Below, in pieces: positions 9,112-19,420 of a stretch of 64,000 bases of DNA. Position numbers and translations under genes: made by a program. The DNA lies in NCBI RefSeq assembly GCF_000988165.1, contig NW_020169302.1, positions 1 to 64,000 of the forward strand, given 5' to 3'. The notes under the pieces were generated by a model. It was given only the letters and a program-made list of their open reading frames with translations. It made no database searches and was not told the origin of the DNA. The DNA comes from Vairimorpha ceranae (taxonomy: Eukaryota; Microsporidia; Nosematidae). The stretch's first letter is position 1. Each line of letters opens with the position of its first letter.

Positions 9112-11409
9112 TTAAGCAGAACATGCATCACATACTTCATCATTATCATTAATACTACTCATTGTCTTTTCTAGCAATTTTTGATCAACAGTAAATTTAA
9201 TAGCTGAAGTAATTGGTCGTGTCCTTAAATAATACATGCCAGTTTTTAATCCGCTCTTAAATGCATAAAAATGCATACTGCTTAGTTTAGAATAAGTGGG
9301 CTGTGCCACGAATAAATTTAATGACTGAGATTGATCGATAAAAAGCTGACGATCAGCAGCTAAATCTATCACATGCTTCATTTTTAGTTCCCATGCAGTT
9401 TTATAAAGATCTTTAATATCCTGTGGTATAGATTTAATATTTTGTATTGATCCTTCATATTCAATAATCAGGTTTTTCATTTCATGAGACCATAAATTTA
9501 AATTAATTAAATCTTTCAACAAGTATTGATTGACAATTTGAAACTCTCCTGCATGTGTTCTTCTAGTATAAATATTTGAAGTGAATGGCTCAAAGCATTC
9601 ATTATTATTAAAAATTTGAGAAGTACTAGCAGTAGGCATAGGAGATACTAGAAGACTATTTCTCACCCCATGCTTTTTTATCTTTTCTCTAAGTAAATTC
9701 CATTTTTCTAAATTTGGAACTTTTTTTTTGCATAACTCAAAGTGAAAAATTCCTTTACTTAACGGAGAGCCTGCGAATGTTTCATAAGGACCATATTCTT
9801 TTGCAAGTTCAACTGACTCTTCAAGAGCGGAATAATAAATTGTTTCAAATATTTTAAAATTTAAATCTCTAGCATTTTGACTGTCAAAAGGATATCGCAT
9901 TAGTACAAAAGCATCTGCCAATCCTTGTACACCTATTCCAATAGGTCGGTGTCTAAAGTTACTCCTTTTACATTCTTCTACAGGATAAAATGTACTGTCA
10001 ATACAATTATTTAGATTTCTTGTTATAACTTTTACAATTTTTGACAGCTCTTCAAAATCAAATTTTCCTTCTCTTACAAAACGTGAAAGACAAACACTTG
10101 CCAGGTTACAAACAGCAATTTCATTTTTATCGGAATATTCAATTATTTCTGCGCATAAATTTGATGATTTTATTATGCCCAAATTTTGTTGATTACTTAA
10201 TCTATTGCATGTATCTTTATAAAGCATGTATGGTGTACCTGTTTCTATTTGTGCTTCAATTATTGCCTTCCACAATTTTCTAGCTTTAACAACCGTTCTA
10301 TTTTTTGTTCGTTCATATTTTGTGTATAATTTATTAAAATCCTCGCCCCAAACATCATCGAGACCTTTAGCCTCGTTTGGGCAAAATAATGACCATTCTT
10401 CATTTTTGTCAACTCTTTCCATAAATAAATCATTTATCCACAATGCAGTAAAAATATCTCTAGCTCTAATATCTTCACTTCCGGTATTTTTTCTTAAATC
10501 TAAAAAATCAAAAATATCTTTATGCCAAGGTTCTAAATAAATTGCCATACTACTTGATCTTCTATTGCCACCTTGATTAATATATTTTTTAGTAGAATTA
10601 ATCACTTGAATAAGAGGAATAATTCCTCGACTTTTTCCACCAGTAGATACCAAATCAGAACCATTACATCTAATACTATGAAGATTTAATCCTATACCAC
10701 CAGAATGTTTTGATATAACAGCACACTGTTTAAGTGTATCATAAATACCTTCAATAGAATCATTAATTGGAGAAAGTAAAAAACAACTAGCAAGTTGTGA
10801 CCTTATTGTACACGAATTATATAAGGTAGGTGTTGCATGTGTAAAATAATGATTACTCATTAAATCGTATGTTTCTTTTACTTTTTCCCAATTATCTCTA
10901 TGAATTTGTAAGGCAACTCTCATAAAAATATCTTGAGGTCTTTCTATGACTTCATCATTTACCCTGAAAAGGTATGACTTCATTAAACTTGTAATGGAAA
11001 AAAATGTTAAATCATAATCTTTTGTATAATCAATTATATCATCAATAATTTCTCTATTTTTTACAACTATCTCGTATATTTCCGGATTTATAATATTTCT
11101 ATATTTTTGCAAATAAATTATTTTTTCACTGAATGTATTGAAAGTAATTTCGTGTAAATGACAAATTAAAATTCTTGCACTTAATTTTCCATATTCAGGA
11201 TTTATTGTCATCATAGAAGCAGCCGTTTCACTTACAAAAGTGATCATTTCAAATGAAGACATATCTTCACACCATCCATTATATACCTTATCAATAAAAT
11301 AATTTTTATCAACATTTTGTAAAGACATATCTTCAACGTATTTATAAACCCTCTGCTTTATAATTTCAAATGTAAGCTCTGAATTTTTTTTAAATTTTTT
11401 CTGTTCCAT
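9112..11409 (-). CDS. RNR1: Ribonucleoside-diphosphate reductase large subunit
   Basis: Class I ribonucleotide reductase R1 reduces NDPs to dNDPs with the small subunit. The 765 residues show the family blocks: LASCFLLSPIND (redox Cys), SKHSGGIGLNLHSIR, the active-site loop NLCAEIIEYSD ... AVCNLASVCLS, RHRPIGIGVQGLAD, SPMPTASTSQIF, and the C-terminal CDACSA swivel cysteines. The N-terminal ATP cone is shortened: the usual start with a RDG motif is missing and the protein opens at the next helix. The start follows TTCCCCATAAATTC. No small-subunit gene is in the window. It is divergent from the ARS2-like gene, with 141 bp between starts. Confidence 0.95.
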   Translation of the reverse strand: MEQKKFKKNSELTFEIIKQRVYKYVEDMSLQNVDKNYFIDKVYNGWCEDMSSFEMITFVSETAASMMTINPEYGKLSARILICHLHEITFNTFSEKIIYLQKYRNIINPEIYEIVVKNREIIDDIIDYTKDYDLTFFSITSLMKSYLFRVNDEVIERPQDIFMRVALQIHRDNWEKVKETYDLMSNHYFTHATPTLYNSCTIRSQLASCFLLSPINDSIEGIYDTLKQCAVISKHSGGIGLNLHSIRCNGSDLVSTGGKSRGIIPLIQVINSTKKYINQGGNRRSSSMAIYLEPWHKDIFDFLDLRKNTGSEDIRARDIFTALWINDLFMERVDKNEEWSLFCPNEAKGLDDVWGEDFNKLYTKYERTKNRTVVKARKLWKAIIEAQIETGTPYMLYKDTCNRLSNQQNLGIIKSSNLCAEIIEYSDKNEIAVCNLASVCLSRFVREGKFDFEELSKIVKVITRNLNNCIDSTFYPVEECKRSNFRHRPIGIGVQGLADAFVLMRYPFDSQNARDLNFKIFETIYYSALEESVELAKEYGPYETFAGSPLSKGIFHFELCKKKVPNLEKWNLLREKIKKHGVRNSLLVSPMPTASTSQIFNNNECFEPFTSNIYTRRTHAGEFQIVNQYLLKDLINLNLWSHEMKNLIIEYEGSIQNIKSIPQDIKDLYKTAWELKMKHVIDLAADRQLFIDQSQSLNLFVAQPTYSKLSSMHFYAFKSGLKTGMYYLRTRPITSAIKFTVDQKLLEKTMSSINDNDEVCDACSA

Positions 11410-11550
11410 GAATTTATGGGGAAATTTCTTTAATTTTTTTTTATATAAAAAATTATGAACAACTAAATTTATTTATAAAATAAAGATAACTTATTATTTT
11501 TATTTAGTTAGATTATTTCACCTTGATTTATTTTACATTTTAGCCCTTTA

Positions 11551-12564
11551 ATGAAAAGAAATCTTAATTACGATAATATTGATATTTTTTTCTTACTAAA
11601 CGAAAATAAAATATTAACTGAAACAGAATTACAAAGGTTACTACCTAAAGAAAATTATCAAGAATATATCAAAGGTTTTTACAGAAGAAGATTTATTGAT
11701 ATTTTTAATAAGAATTATGATTTCTCTTGGTTTGTACAAAGATACTTAAATAACAAAAGAGAGTTTAAAATATGGAATTTTCAATTTAATAATTATTATT
11801 TTCTTATTAAAGGTATTGAGTTTGAAGAAGATCTTAATAAATTAATAGGGTTAGTAGGATATGTAAACCATTATGTATTTACACCAGAAGATTTAAAACT
11901 AACAATTATTTTAGAAATGGAAACAGATCGAGAAGTTTATGATGATATTTATTCTGTTTTTAAAGTTAGTTCTATATTTTTTACACCATTAAAAATAAAT
12001 GAATTTGCGGTGCAATCACCTAAAGAATCCGATAATTATATTATAAAAATATTAACTGAATTCTATAAAGTTAAGCTTCTTGATGCTAACAACCCACTTC
12101 AAGAAATGTTTCTTTTTTGCAATATTTGTAATATACAATACAGCTCTAGTATTGAAATGGCACATAAATGTGGAAAAGGATGTTTGCCTGATAATCGTAG
12201 AAAAGAACTTTTGAAAAATTTTAAGGATTTTTCGTTTATGAAAGATATTCAAATAGACTTTATTTGTAAAAGCAATATAATTAAATTTGAAGAAAATGTC
12301 TATAAATGTGCATATTGTGAAAAGAAATTTGAATCTGTTGAATTCATAAATTTACACTACCAAAAAAGACATTCTGACGAAATAGCGCTTAGAGAAAAAA
12401 AATATGAGGACTTTAAAAAATTTATTGATAATCTTGATTTATTAATATTTTATCTTGCAGAAGGATCTTTAGAATCTAAACCGTGGTTTGCAAAACTGTC
12501 CGATGATAATAAGGTCATATATGATATGAACCATGTATTTAGTGGTGAAATAGTTTTTGATTAA
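11551..12564 (+). CDS. Arsenite-resistance protein 2 / SERRATE-like
   Basis: The 337-residue protein has an N-terminal YRRRFIDIFNKNYDFSWFVQ segment resembling the DUF3546 part of ARS2 (helix ending in W-F-x-x-[RK]-Y), and a central alpha/beta region. Near residue 250 it has a single C2H2 finger, YKCAYCEKKFESVEFINLHY then RHSD, with the downstream DxLLIFYLAEG helix, as in the ARS2/SERRATE C-terminal finger. ARS2 links the nuclear cap-binding complex to RNA processing. Another Cys pair (CNICN) precedes the finger. The start follows TAGCCCTTTA. The match is to order and motifs only, so other finger proteins are possible. Confidence 0.45.
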   Translation: MKRNLNYDNIDIFFLLNENKILTETELQRLLPKENYQEYIKGFYRRRFIDIFNKNYDFSWFVQRYLNNKREFKIWNFQFNNYYFLIKGIEFEEDLNKLIGLVGYVNHYVFTPEDLKLTIILEMETDREVYDDIYSVFKVSSIFFTPLKINEFAVQSPKESDNYIIKILTEFYKVKLLDANNPLQEMFLFCNICNIQYSSSIEMAHKCGKGCLPDNRRKELLKNFKDFSFMKDIQIDFICKSNIIKFEENVYKCAYCEKKFESVEFINLHYQKRHSDEIALREKKYEDFKKFIDNLDLLIFYLAEGSLESKPWFAKLSDDNKVIYDMNHVFSGEIVFD

Positions 12565-12834
12565 ATTTATTTTTTATGTTAGTCTCATTTATTAAAGGAA
12601 AATTTTGTACTAGATTTTAGAAGCTAGTTTAATAACTATGCTAATTTAATGAAAATCATTTTATAAAAAAATTTAAATTATAAAATTAATATCACATTTA
12701 AATGAAAAATATCATTTCTTTGGAAAATTAAAAATTTACGAATATTTTCTTTGAAAACATAAAGTTAATCAAAAAAGTTACAATTGTAAAATAAAACTAG
12801 TAGTTTATAACACTCAAATATTGAACTTACATTC

Positions 12835-13359
12835 CTAATTAAATATTTCTAGAGCTGATTCTAAAAGTAAATGTTCAATAGATTTTCTTTTCAAAAAATA
12901 AATCCTTCCTTTTATCAGTTCAACAATTTCTTCTTCATCATAAATAATACCAGAATCCTTCAAACATATTACCTGAACATAAAGTGCTTCTGGTGGATGG
13001 TTTGTTCTCTCAAAAGAAATTTTTGGAAATTTAGAAAAATAATCTAATTGTGCATTTTTTAAATCAATCCATCTATTTCTTTCATCATCATTCAACAAAT
13101 CTAAATTCGTTTCATCAGTCATTAAAAATCTTCTGTAAAAATAAACATTAATAATATTTTCACATCGTTTTTTATAAAAGTTTAAAAATGCATAATTAAG
13201 GCTTGTCTCTTCTGTTAACACACCTGCTGTTTTAATCTCTTCCATTAACTCATCTACAAACACCATTTGTTGCTCTAAATCTTGTACAAGTACTTTATTA
13301 AACTTTTTTAAGTTATTACATTCTTCAAGTAGTAACATCCCATTTTTATCATTAAGCAT
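12835..13359 (-). CDS. PSF1: GINS complex subunit PSF1
   Basis: PSF1 is part of the GINS tetramer, which joins Cdc45 and MCM2-7 to form the replicative CMG helicase. The C-terminal block (PPEALYVQVICLKDSGII ... YFLKRKSIEHLL) matches the PSF1 B-domain (PP-x-D-xx-x-x-R-VLKD-x-G, F-x-x-R-x-D-VE-L). The helical A-domain precedes it. A longer frame starts at 13377, but the motif TACCCTTAAA lies inside those first codons and directly before ATG 13359. The 174-residue form (MLNDKNGMLLLEE) aligns with the family start. It sits 18 bases after the stop of the PHD gene on the same strand, so its promoter element overlaps that gene's end. Confidence 0.8.
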   Translation of the reverse strand: MLNDKNGMLLLEECNNLKKFNKVLVQDLEQQMVFVDELMEEIKTAGVLTEETSLNYAFLNFYKKRCENIINVYFYRRFLMTDETNLDLLNDDERNRWIDLKNAQLDYFSKFPKISFERTNHPPEALYVQVICLKDSGIIYDEEEIVELIKGRIYFLKRKSIEHLLLESALEIFN

Positions 13360-13369
13360 TTTAAGGGTA
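13360..13369 (-). promoter_or_regulatory. C-run start motif of PSF1 (decides the start)
   Basis: TACCCTTAAA abuts ATG 13359. It would be coding if the longer frame from 13377 were used, so it argues for the shorter start. Confidence 0.7.
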
Positions 13370-13377
13370 TAAACCAT

Positions 13378-14358
13378 TTATTTTTCTACAGTGTGTCTAA
13401 GATAATGTATATCGTATGTTTTAAAAATATTTCGTTTACATAACCAATAATTACAGACACTTTTTATAAAATTTTTATCAGTATCCTTTCCAAGTTTATA
13501 GACATCTTCGTATATTTTTGGTTCACTTTTAATAATTAAACTGTATTTAGTATCTTTCCATTCACTCATTTTAACTTTTTGCCTAATAAGAGGCGGATTA
13601 TTTATTTTTACATATCCAGAATATAAATTGCGAAACGATGAATTACTTGTAAACATACATCTTTTTATTGTGGGATCATGTTGTTGGCAATAAGAAATTT
13701 TATTTGCAATATCAAAATAAACCTTGTCTATTCCGCAAGTTAAATGGTAAATATTAAAGCAACAATCAAAATTACATTCAATTTTTGTACCATAATTATT
13801 TTTACAAAACATACAATCATCAATTATTGGTTTATAATCTTCAATATAAATTGGCTCTTTAGAAATAGGATTATCAAAATCAAGCGATTTATCAAAAATA
13901 ACACATAAAATATGACCAAATTTATAATTAGAAGTCATTTTCATAGCTCCGCCTTCTTTTAAACAAAAAATGCAAGTGTGATCCAAATCATGAAAAATAC
14001 AGCACTGACACAAAAAAAATTCGTCTTTTGAATAACTTGATCCGTAACAATCACGATGCACTGAAATACTGCATCCCTGGCAAATTAAAATTGGATCATC
14101 CTCTTTCTCTTTTTTCGTACATACATCGCATTGATCTGAACTCGCAAGAGGTGTAATTGTTTTAATATCATTTTGTTTTGTAGTAAACCAATGTTTATCA
14201 AGTCTATCCATAATTTTTTCAAAAAGATTAATATCAAGAATATTATTCCTGTTTATAAACTCTTCATCAATACTATCAATACAATAATCAACCTTATTGA
14301 AATTGTAAGAATATTGTACATTAATAATCCGAGGTAAATTATAATTGTCGTCTGTCAT
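13378..14358 (-). CDS. PHD + extended PHD (Jade/BRPF/Nto1-like) protein
   Basis: Residues 77-125 form a PHD finger (CDVC ... CQGCSISVHRDCYG ... CQCC). They are followed by an extended PHD/zf-HC5HC2H module (CIFCLKEGGAMKMT, FGHILCVIF, CMFCKN, CCFNIYHLTCG, YCQQHDP). This PHD, knuckle, ePHD order is that of Jade, BRPF and yeast Nto1, which bind histone H3 and bring in MYST acetyltransferases. The 326-residue start (MTDDNYNLPRI) follows TACCCTTTT. The longer frame from 14418 would run into the E2 gene and is rejected. The same-strand E2 gene ends 29 bases upstream of the ATG. Confidence 0.75.
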   Translation of the reverse strand: MTDDNYNLPRIINVQYSYNFNKVDYCIDSIDEEFINRNNILDINLFEKIMDRLDKHWFTTKQNDIKTITPLASSDQCDVCTKKEKEDDPILICQGCSISVHRDCYGSSYSKDEFFLCQCCIFHDLDHTCIFCLKEGGAMKMTSNYKFGHILCVIFDKSLDFDNPISKEPIYIEDYKPIIDDCMFCKNNYGTKIECNFDCCFNIYHLTCGIDKVYFDIANKISYCQQHDPTIKRCMFTSNSSFRNLYSGYVKINNPPLIRQKVKMSEWKDTKYSLIIKSEPKIYEDVYKLGKDTDKNFIKSVCNYWLCKRNIFKTYDIHYLRHTVEK

Positions 14359-14367
14359 AAAAGGGTA
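14359..14367 (-). promoter_or_regulatory. C-run start motif of the PHD/ePHD gene (decides the start)
   Basis: TACCCTTTT directly precedes ATG 14358. The 20 extra codons of the longer frame lie upstream of it. Confidence 0.7.
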
Positions 14368-14387
14368 AAAAAATAAAAAAATAGCAT

Positions 14388-14864
<477 letters not shown>

Positions 14865-14933
14865 TCAGAAAAAATATTGTTTGCATGTCACAGGATTAAA
14901 AATTTTTAAATTTTAGTTTTTTATGCCCACAAT

Positions 14934-15716
14934 ATGGAAATTACAGAGAATAATTTACTAAGATTATTAAAATATGAAAATATAGAAACATCATTCATAT
15001 TAGAAAAAATTTCAAATCTTCTAAAAATACAATTTTTTAGAGATGGAAATGTGTATACACTTGGTAGTAAATATTTTGTACTAGATATAAATGAAAAATT
15101 GACAATATCGTATGTCGATGAAACTATGGGTGATTGTTTTAAATATGTTGAGTACTATTTATCTTTTTTTTACGAAGAAAAGAACTTTTTTGAGTTTTTT
15201 TGTTTTTTAAAATATTATTTACATTATCTTGATGTTTTCTTAAGTGCAAAAAGCTTGTCGGTCGAAACTAAAATTTATAAGGAAGAGCAATGCACTCTGG
15301 CAAATTTTTGTCCTTGCATTAGAAATTTTAAATATTGCAATATTTATTTTTATTCTCCGAAAAAAGATAAATATTTTTTCAATGTTTTTACGCACAGATA
15401 TGAGTATCATTATTTTAGTAATATTTTTGTTACCATGCCAATGACATTGCACAACAAGATTGATACAAAAGATAGTATTCTTAATTTAGCTGAGTGTTAT
15501 CCATCTTATTTTTTTACTTCAGAAGTTTTAAATTATTTTTTTCAAAATATTTCTGTAAATTTATGCTATAAAAATATTATTTTAGATTTAAATATTTTTG
15601 TTGATAAAAATGGTAAAATTTTTATAAATGAGAAATACGATAAAAAATTATCTTTTTTGTTTAAAAATGGATTAAGTTTACAAGGTAGTATCGAGTGTTT
15701 ACAAAACTTAAGTTAA
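14934..15716 (+). CDS. Unknown protein, 260 aa
   Basis: I do not recognise this protein. It is rich in Phe, Tyr, Lys and Asn, with a short Cys cluster (CTLANFCPCIRNFKYC, about residues 118-133) and no clear signal peptide or membrane segment. The start is supported by TGCCCACAAT before the ATG. It lies between the E2 gene (divergent) and the acyl-CoA synthetase gene (same strand, 112 bases downstream). The long open frame and the start motif make it a likely real gene, perhaps lineage-specific. Confidence 0.6.
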   Translation: MEITENNLLRLLKYENIETSFILEKISNLLKIQFFRDGNVYTLGSKYFVLDINEKLTISYVDETMGDCFKYVEYYLSFFYEEKNFFEFFCFLKYYLHYLDVFLSAKSLSVETKIYKEEQCTLANFCPCIRNFKYCNIYFYSPKKDKYFFNVFTHRYEYHYFSNIFVTMPMTLHNKIDTKDSILNLAECYPSYFFTSEVLNYFFQNISVNLCYKNIILDLNIFVDKNGKIFINEKYDKKLSFLFKNGLSLQGSIECLQNLS

Positions 15717-15820
15717 GTTTTTGTCAAAAGTAAGACTATAAAGTAATATTGAGTGTAATAAAATCAGATAATTTAACCCCATTTTTAACTTTAAATTGTT
15801 TTTTAAATACATATTTCTAA

Positions 15821-15828
15821 TTTACCCC
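15821..15828 (+). promoter_or_regulatory. C-run start motif of the acyl-CoA synthetase gene
   Basis: TTTACCCC lies immediately before ATG 15829 and inside the longer frame, so it fixes the start. A second C-run (AACCCCA) lies about 50 bases upstream. Confidence 0.7.
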
Positions 15829-17664
15829 ATGGAAAAGAGAACAAACAAAAATAAATTTGGTGAAATTTCACACACGAATTTTTTAGAAAATATTGAGTGT
15901 TTACAAAATGGATCAAAAACACTTCTTGAAGTGTTTTCATCTACATGTCAAAAATACGAAAATAAAAACTTTCTTGGGACTATTAAAGATAATAAATTGA
16001 TTTGGCAGACATTTTCTGAAATTAATATTAAGATACAAAAATTAAGTACTTTCTTAAATTCTATATTACAAGAAAATGCTATTTTTGGTATTTTTTCTGT
16101 AAATAGATATGAGTGGATTGTTTCTGAATTGGCTGGTTACATGTCAAATTGTATTAATTGCCCTTTATATTCCACTTTTGGTCCTGATGCTGTCAATTTG
16201 ATTATTAATGAAACAGAAATGACAGTATGTTGTGTCTCAGGAGACAAAGCGGAAAGTCTTTTAGATATTCTTTTATCATCTAAAAAGCATTTTTTAAAAG
16301 ATATAATTATTTTTGATGATGATTTTAATCGTGAAAATGAATTTTTAGATCTTGAAATTAATGTACATTATATTAGCCAGATATTTTTAGAAACTGAAAT
16401 TAATTTAAGATCAAATAAATTAGATTTAAATAGTCTTGCTACTATTTGTTATACAAGTGGAACATCTGGAATACCTAAAGGAGTACAAATTACACACAAA
16501 AATTTTATTGCAAATATTTCCGCTTTTTTTAGAGGCCAAACTAAAAATGAAATGTATCGCGTTTCTGATTCTGAAGTGTATTTATCTTACTTACCTCTCG
16601 CGCATATAATGGAGCGTATAGTTGTTCATGTAATAACATCAGTTGGCGGATCAATAGGATTTTATAGAGGTAACCCTAAAAAAATTGAAAGTGATTATTT
16701 GATAGTTAGGCCTACATTTATAATAGCTGTACCTAGAGTACTTAATATTTTTAAACAAAAAATTGAGGAAGGTGTCGCAGAACGAGGAAAACTATCAAAG
16801 TTTATTTTTAATATAGCTTTGAAAATTAAAATGTGGTTACAGTGCAGAGGTTCAGTTAAATGTTGGCCACTCGATAGTCTTATTTTTAACAAAATTTCTA
16901 ATAAATTTGGTGGCAGAATTAAGGCTTGTTTATGTGGCTCTGCTGCATTAAGTCATAACGTACTAACTTTTTTAAAAGCAACGATGTCGATGCGCATTTT
17001 TCAAGGTTATGGACAAACTGAGACAACAGGTGCTACTACATTATGTCCTTTAGACGGGGATAATTTTGATAATGTAGGTATTCCATATCCATCATGTAAG
17101 ATTAAACTTTCTCCTGTAGATGGACATGATAAATATTCTGGAGAGTTACTTGTTAAAGGAGACAATGTTACAAAAGGATATTTTAAAAGGCCTGAATTGA
17201 ATGCCGAACTTTTTACGGAAGATAATTGGCTCAAAACAGGTGACATAGCAAGATTTTACAATGGAGTTTTTAAAATTATTGGAAGAACAAAAGATCGGTT
17301 TAAAACTGGACATGGAGAATATATTGAACCTGAAAAAATTGAAACATTATTAACAGGTGGTTTAATACAAGACATTATAATTACTACATTAAAAGGGTAT
17401 GATAAATTGTTGGCGTTAGTTGTGTGTGAAAAAGAAGGAATCCAGGAAAAAGAAGTTCTTGATTATTTAATTAAGAAAGGTAATAAACTAGTGGATGATA
17501 AAAAAATGAATAGGTATGAAATTCCTTCACATATAATTTTACTAAAGAAAGGATTTGATACATTTGATGGAGGAAAGTTATTATCACCGACTGCGAAAAA
17601 AATCAGAGTGAAAATTGAAAAATTTTTTTATGAAGATATAAAAAGAGCTCTGAGTAAAAAATAA
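15829..17664 (+). CDS. Long-chain fatty-acid--CoA ligase (FACL/FAA)
   Basis: This enzyme activates long-chain fatty acids to acyl-CoA with ATP, here probably host-derived fatty acids for lipid synthesis. The 611-residue adenylate-forming protein has YTSGTSGIPKGVQITH (A3 P-loop, near residue 205), SYLPLAHIMERI, GYGQTETTG (A5, near 393), LKTGDIA (A7) and GRTKDRFKTGHGEYIEPEKIE (A8, fatty-acyl-CoA synthetase signature). The frame opens 11 codons earlier, but TTTACCCC abuts ATG 15829 and MEKRTNKNK is taken as the start. There is no obvious signal peptide. Confidence 0.93.
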   Translation: MEKRTNKNKFGEISHTNFLENIECLQNGSKTLLEVFSSTCQKYENKNFLGTIKDNKLIWQTFSEINIKIQKLSTFLNSILQENAIFGIFSVNRYEWIVSELAGYMSNCINCPLYSTFGPDAVNLIINETEMTVCCVSGDKAESLLDILLSSKKHFLKDIIIFDDDFNRENEFLDLEINVHYISQIFLETEINLRSNKLDLNSLATICYTSGTSGIPKGVQITHKNFIANISAFFRGQTKNEMYRVSDSEVYLSYLPLAHIMERIVVHVITSVGGSIGFYRGNPKKIESDYLIVRPTFIIAVPRVLNIFKQKIEEGVAERGKLSKFIFNIALKIKMWLQCRGSVKCWPLDSLIFNKISNKFGGRIKACLCGSAALSHNVLTFLKATMSMRIFQGYGQTETTGATTLCPLDGDNFDNVGIPYPSCKIKLSPVDGHDKYSGELLVKGDNVTKGYFKRPELNAELFTEDNWLKTGDIARFYNGVFKIIGRTKDRFKTGHGEYIEPEKIETLLTGGLIQDIIITTLKGYDKLLALVVCEKEGIQEKEVLDYLIKKGNKLVDDKKMNRYEIPSHIILLKKGFDTFDGGKLLSPTAKKIRVKIEKFFYEDIKRALSKK

Positions 17665-18556
17665 AAATTATTATTAAAATATGTTTGTATTTGTTTTTAA
17701 TAGCGAAAATTTTGCATGCGTCATTTTTTAAGAGTTGTAACAAAAGCTTTTTTTTTAGATAGTCAAATAAAAATATTATAAATTAATTGACTCCATTTAA
17801 TCATTACATTATTGTAACTATTACAAAAGGTTAATGGGGTTGGCTACTATTGCGTATTACTAAAAGAGGAATTAATAGATTTTTAGGGTGCTATCTTTTT
17901 TTAATTAAGCAATTATTCAGATTTTTATTAAAAAAATTTGTTAATTTTTAAACAGCTTAAAAGAATATTCAATTTTTAATTTATAAATTTATTATGAGAT
18001 CTTGTATTACTGCATGTCTATAAATTTAGTAAAATAAGTAGCTATTACTATAAAAAATTTTGTATGTAAATATTATCACAAAACCGATATTTTGTCCCTT
18101 TTATCCTTCGTTATAAAAAATCACAGTAACAAGTGTAGCGCTACAAAATCACAACTAGTACAGCTTTATTTACATGTATTTTAATATTAATTTTGCCTAA
18201 CAACTATTTTTGTATTATAATTAAAGTAAATAACATTATTTTTACCCTCATTATTAAAATTTTTTATGCTATGAAAATCTACTTTGATTAAAAATTTAGC
18301 AAAGTGACTTATATGGTAAATATTTCATATTGCTATTAACTATATAAAAATACTTTTAATTTTTAAAAAAAATTACAAATTCTAGTTTTATCAAAACAAT
18401 ATATATTTCTTTTATTATATTTTTAGATTTAATTCTAAATTTGTATTGTACTTCTTTATTTTTCTATGAATCTCATCTTTTTGATTGGTACTTGTTTCTG
18501 ATTCTAACAACAAGTTTCTCCTTTTTAAATATAAATTTCTAAAAATAGTCCTTAAA
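17665..18556. other. Long spacer (about 0.9 kb)
   Basis: AT-rich, with no supported gene. It holds a perfect 12-bp palindrome, TGTAGCGCTACA (18134-18145), about 50 bases after a C-run (TTTGTCCCTTTTATCC near 18087) that has no ATG behind it. The C-run motif of the TBC gene is at the right edge. Confidence 0.4.
18546..18556 (+). promoter_or_regulatory. Variant start motif (TCC) of the TBC gene
   Basis: TAGTCCTTAAA before ATG 18557 matches TACCCTTAAA of NIP7 and PSF1 except at one C. Confidence 0.5.
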
Positions 18557-19420
18557 ATGGATAACATAAAATTTAGTGAGGTTTTAAAATCATACGAGGA
18601 ACAAAATGATGAAATAGATTATAAGTCTAAGAATAAGTCAGAGGAGGAACTTTCATTAATTGATAATGATGTCAAACGCACACCATTTATAGGACTAGAT
18701 CCTAAAGAAAAAGTAAAAAAACAGTTTTTAGTAAAAATACTAAAAGATTTGCTAATAAGCATTCCCAATTTTTATTACCAGGGAATGAGTGAAATTTGTT
18801 CAATTTTTATTTTTTTCTATTTTTCAAAAGAATTTGATAAATTTCAAAATAAAGAAGAAGAAAGTTTTACTAAAAAGTATTCGGATGAAGAATATAAAAA
18901 ATTTCGTAAATTTGTAAAAAAGAAATATGATAAAGTCAAGAATGTGTTAACAAATGTTATTAGTAGGAAATACGAACCACTTGTAAAAGACAATTTTAAA
19001 TTGTATGAACATTACAATACAGTATTTTTAGCAATGATGAAACGAAGAAATATAAAAATAGATGAATCTTATTCATTTACTTATATGAATTCTGTCCTAA
19101 CTTATTTCTGTAGACATGTAACAAGTATCGATGATTCTTATAAAATATTTGAAATTGTTTTATCGTGTCCTCCTACAGCTCCTTTCTTACTTTTAATTAT
19201 CTATTTCGATAAGATCAGTAAAAAAAAGCCTATAACTGAAGTTGATATACATCTCTATGAATCTATTATTTTATTAGAAAAGGAATTTTTACTCGTTGAA
19301 GAAGGTCTTAAAAAAAATAAAAAATGTTTTTTAGCGAGAAACGCCGTCGTTCTTGGTGGCTTAATTGGATTTGTTGTGGCTGCTGCTGTGTATAAATATA
19401 ATAAAAGGGCGGATGAATAA
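18557..19420 (+). CDS. Tail-anchored TBC-domain Rab GTPase-activating protein (Gyp8/TBC1D20-like)
   Basis: TBC proteins stimulate GTP hydrolysis by Rabs with an Arg finger and a Gln finger. Both motifs are visible: NDVKRTPF near residue 37 (DxxR) and FYYQGMSEIC near residue 72 (YxQG). The C-terminus has one hydrophobic segment (VVLGGLIGFVVAAAVY, about 263-278) and a short basic tail, so the protein is probably anchored in the ER or Golgi membrane, as Gyp8 and TBC1D20 are. At 287 residues it is short. The start is set at ATG 18557 by TAGTCCTTAAA, a variant of the C-run motif; 24 earlier codons of open frame are rejected. Confidence 0.65.
   Translation: MDNIKFSEVLKSYEEQNDEIDYKSKNKSEEELSLIDNDVKRTPFIGLDPKEKVKKQFLVKILKDLLISIPNFYYQGMSEICSIFIFFYFSKEFDKFQNKEEESFTKKYSDEEYKKFRKFVKKKYDKVKNVLTNVISRKYEPLVKDNFKLYEHYNTVFLAMMKRRNIKIDESYSFTYMNSVLTYFCRHVTSIDDSYKIFEIVLSCPPTAPFLLLIIYFDKISKKKPITEVDIHLYESIILLEKEFLLVEEGLKKNKKCFLARNAVVLGGLIGFVVAAAVYKYNKRADE

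Noticed and set aside
13360..13377. N-terminal extension of PSF1 from ATG 13377
   Set aside because: The six extra codons are the promoter motif TACCCTTAAA itself plus flanks; the family start aligns with ATG 13359.
15690..15910. Repeated GAGTGTTTACAAAA in the orphan end and the FACL start (both give IECLQN)
   Set aside because: A short shared string in two coding frames 200 bases apart; too little to claim a duplication.
18134..18145. Palindrome TGTAGCGCTACA as a binding site
   Set aside because: A single 12-bp palindrome in a gene-free spacer, far from any start; no second copy noticed.
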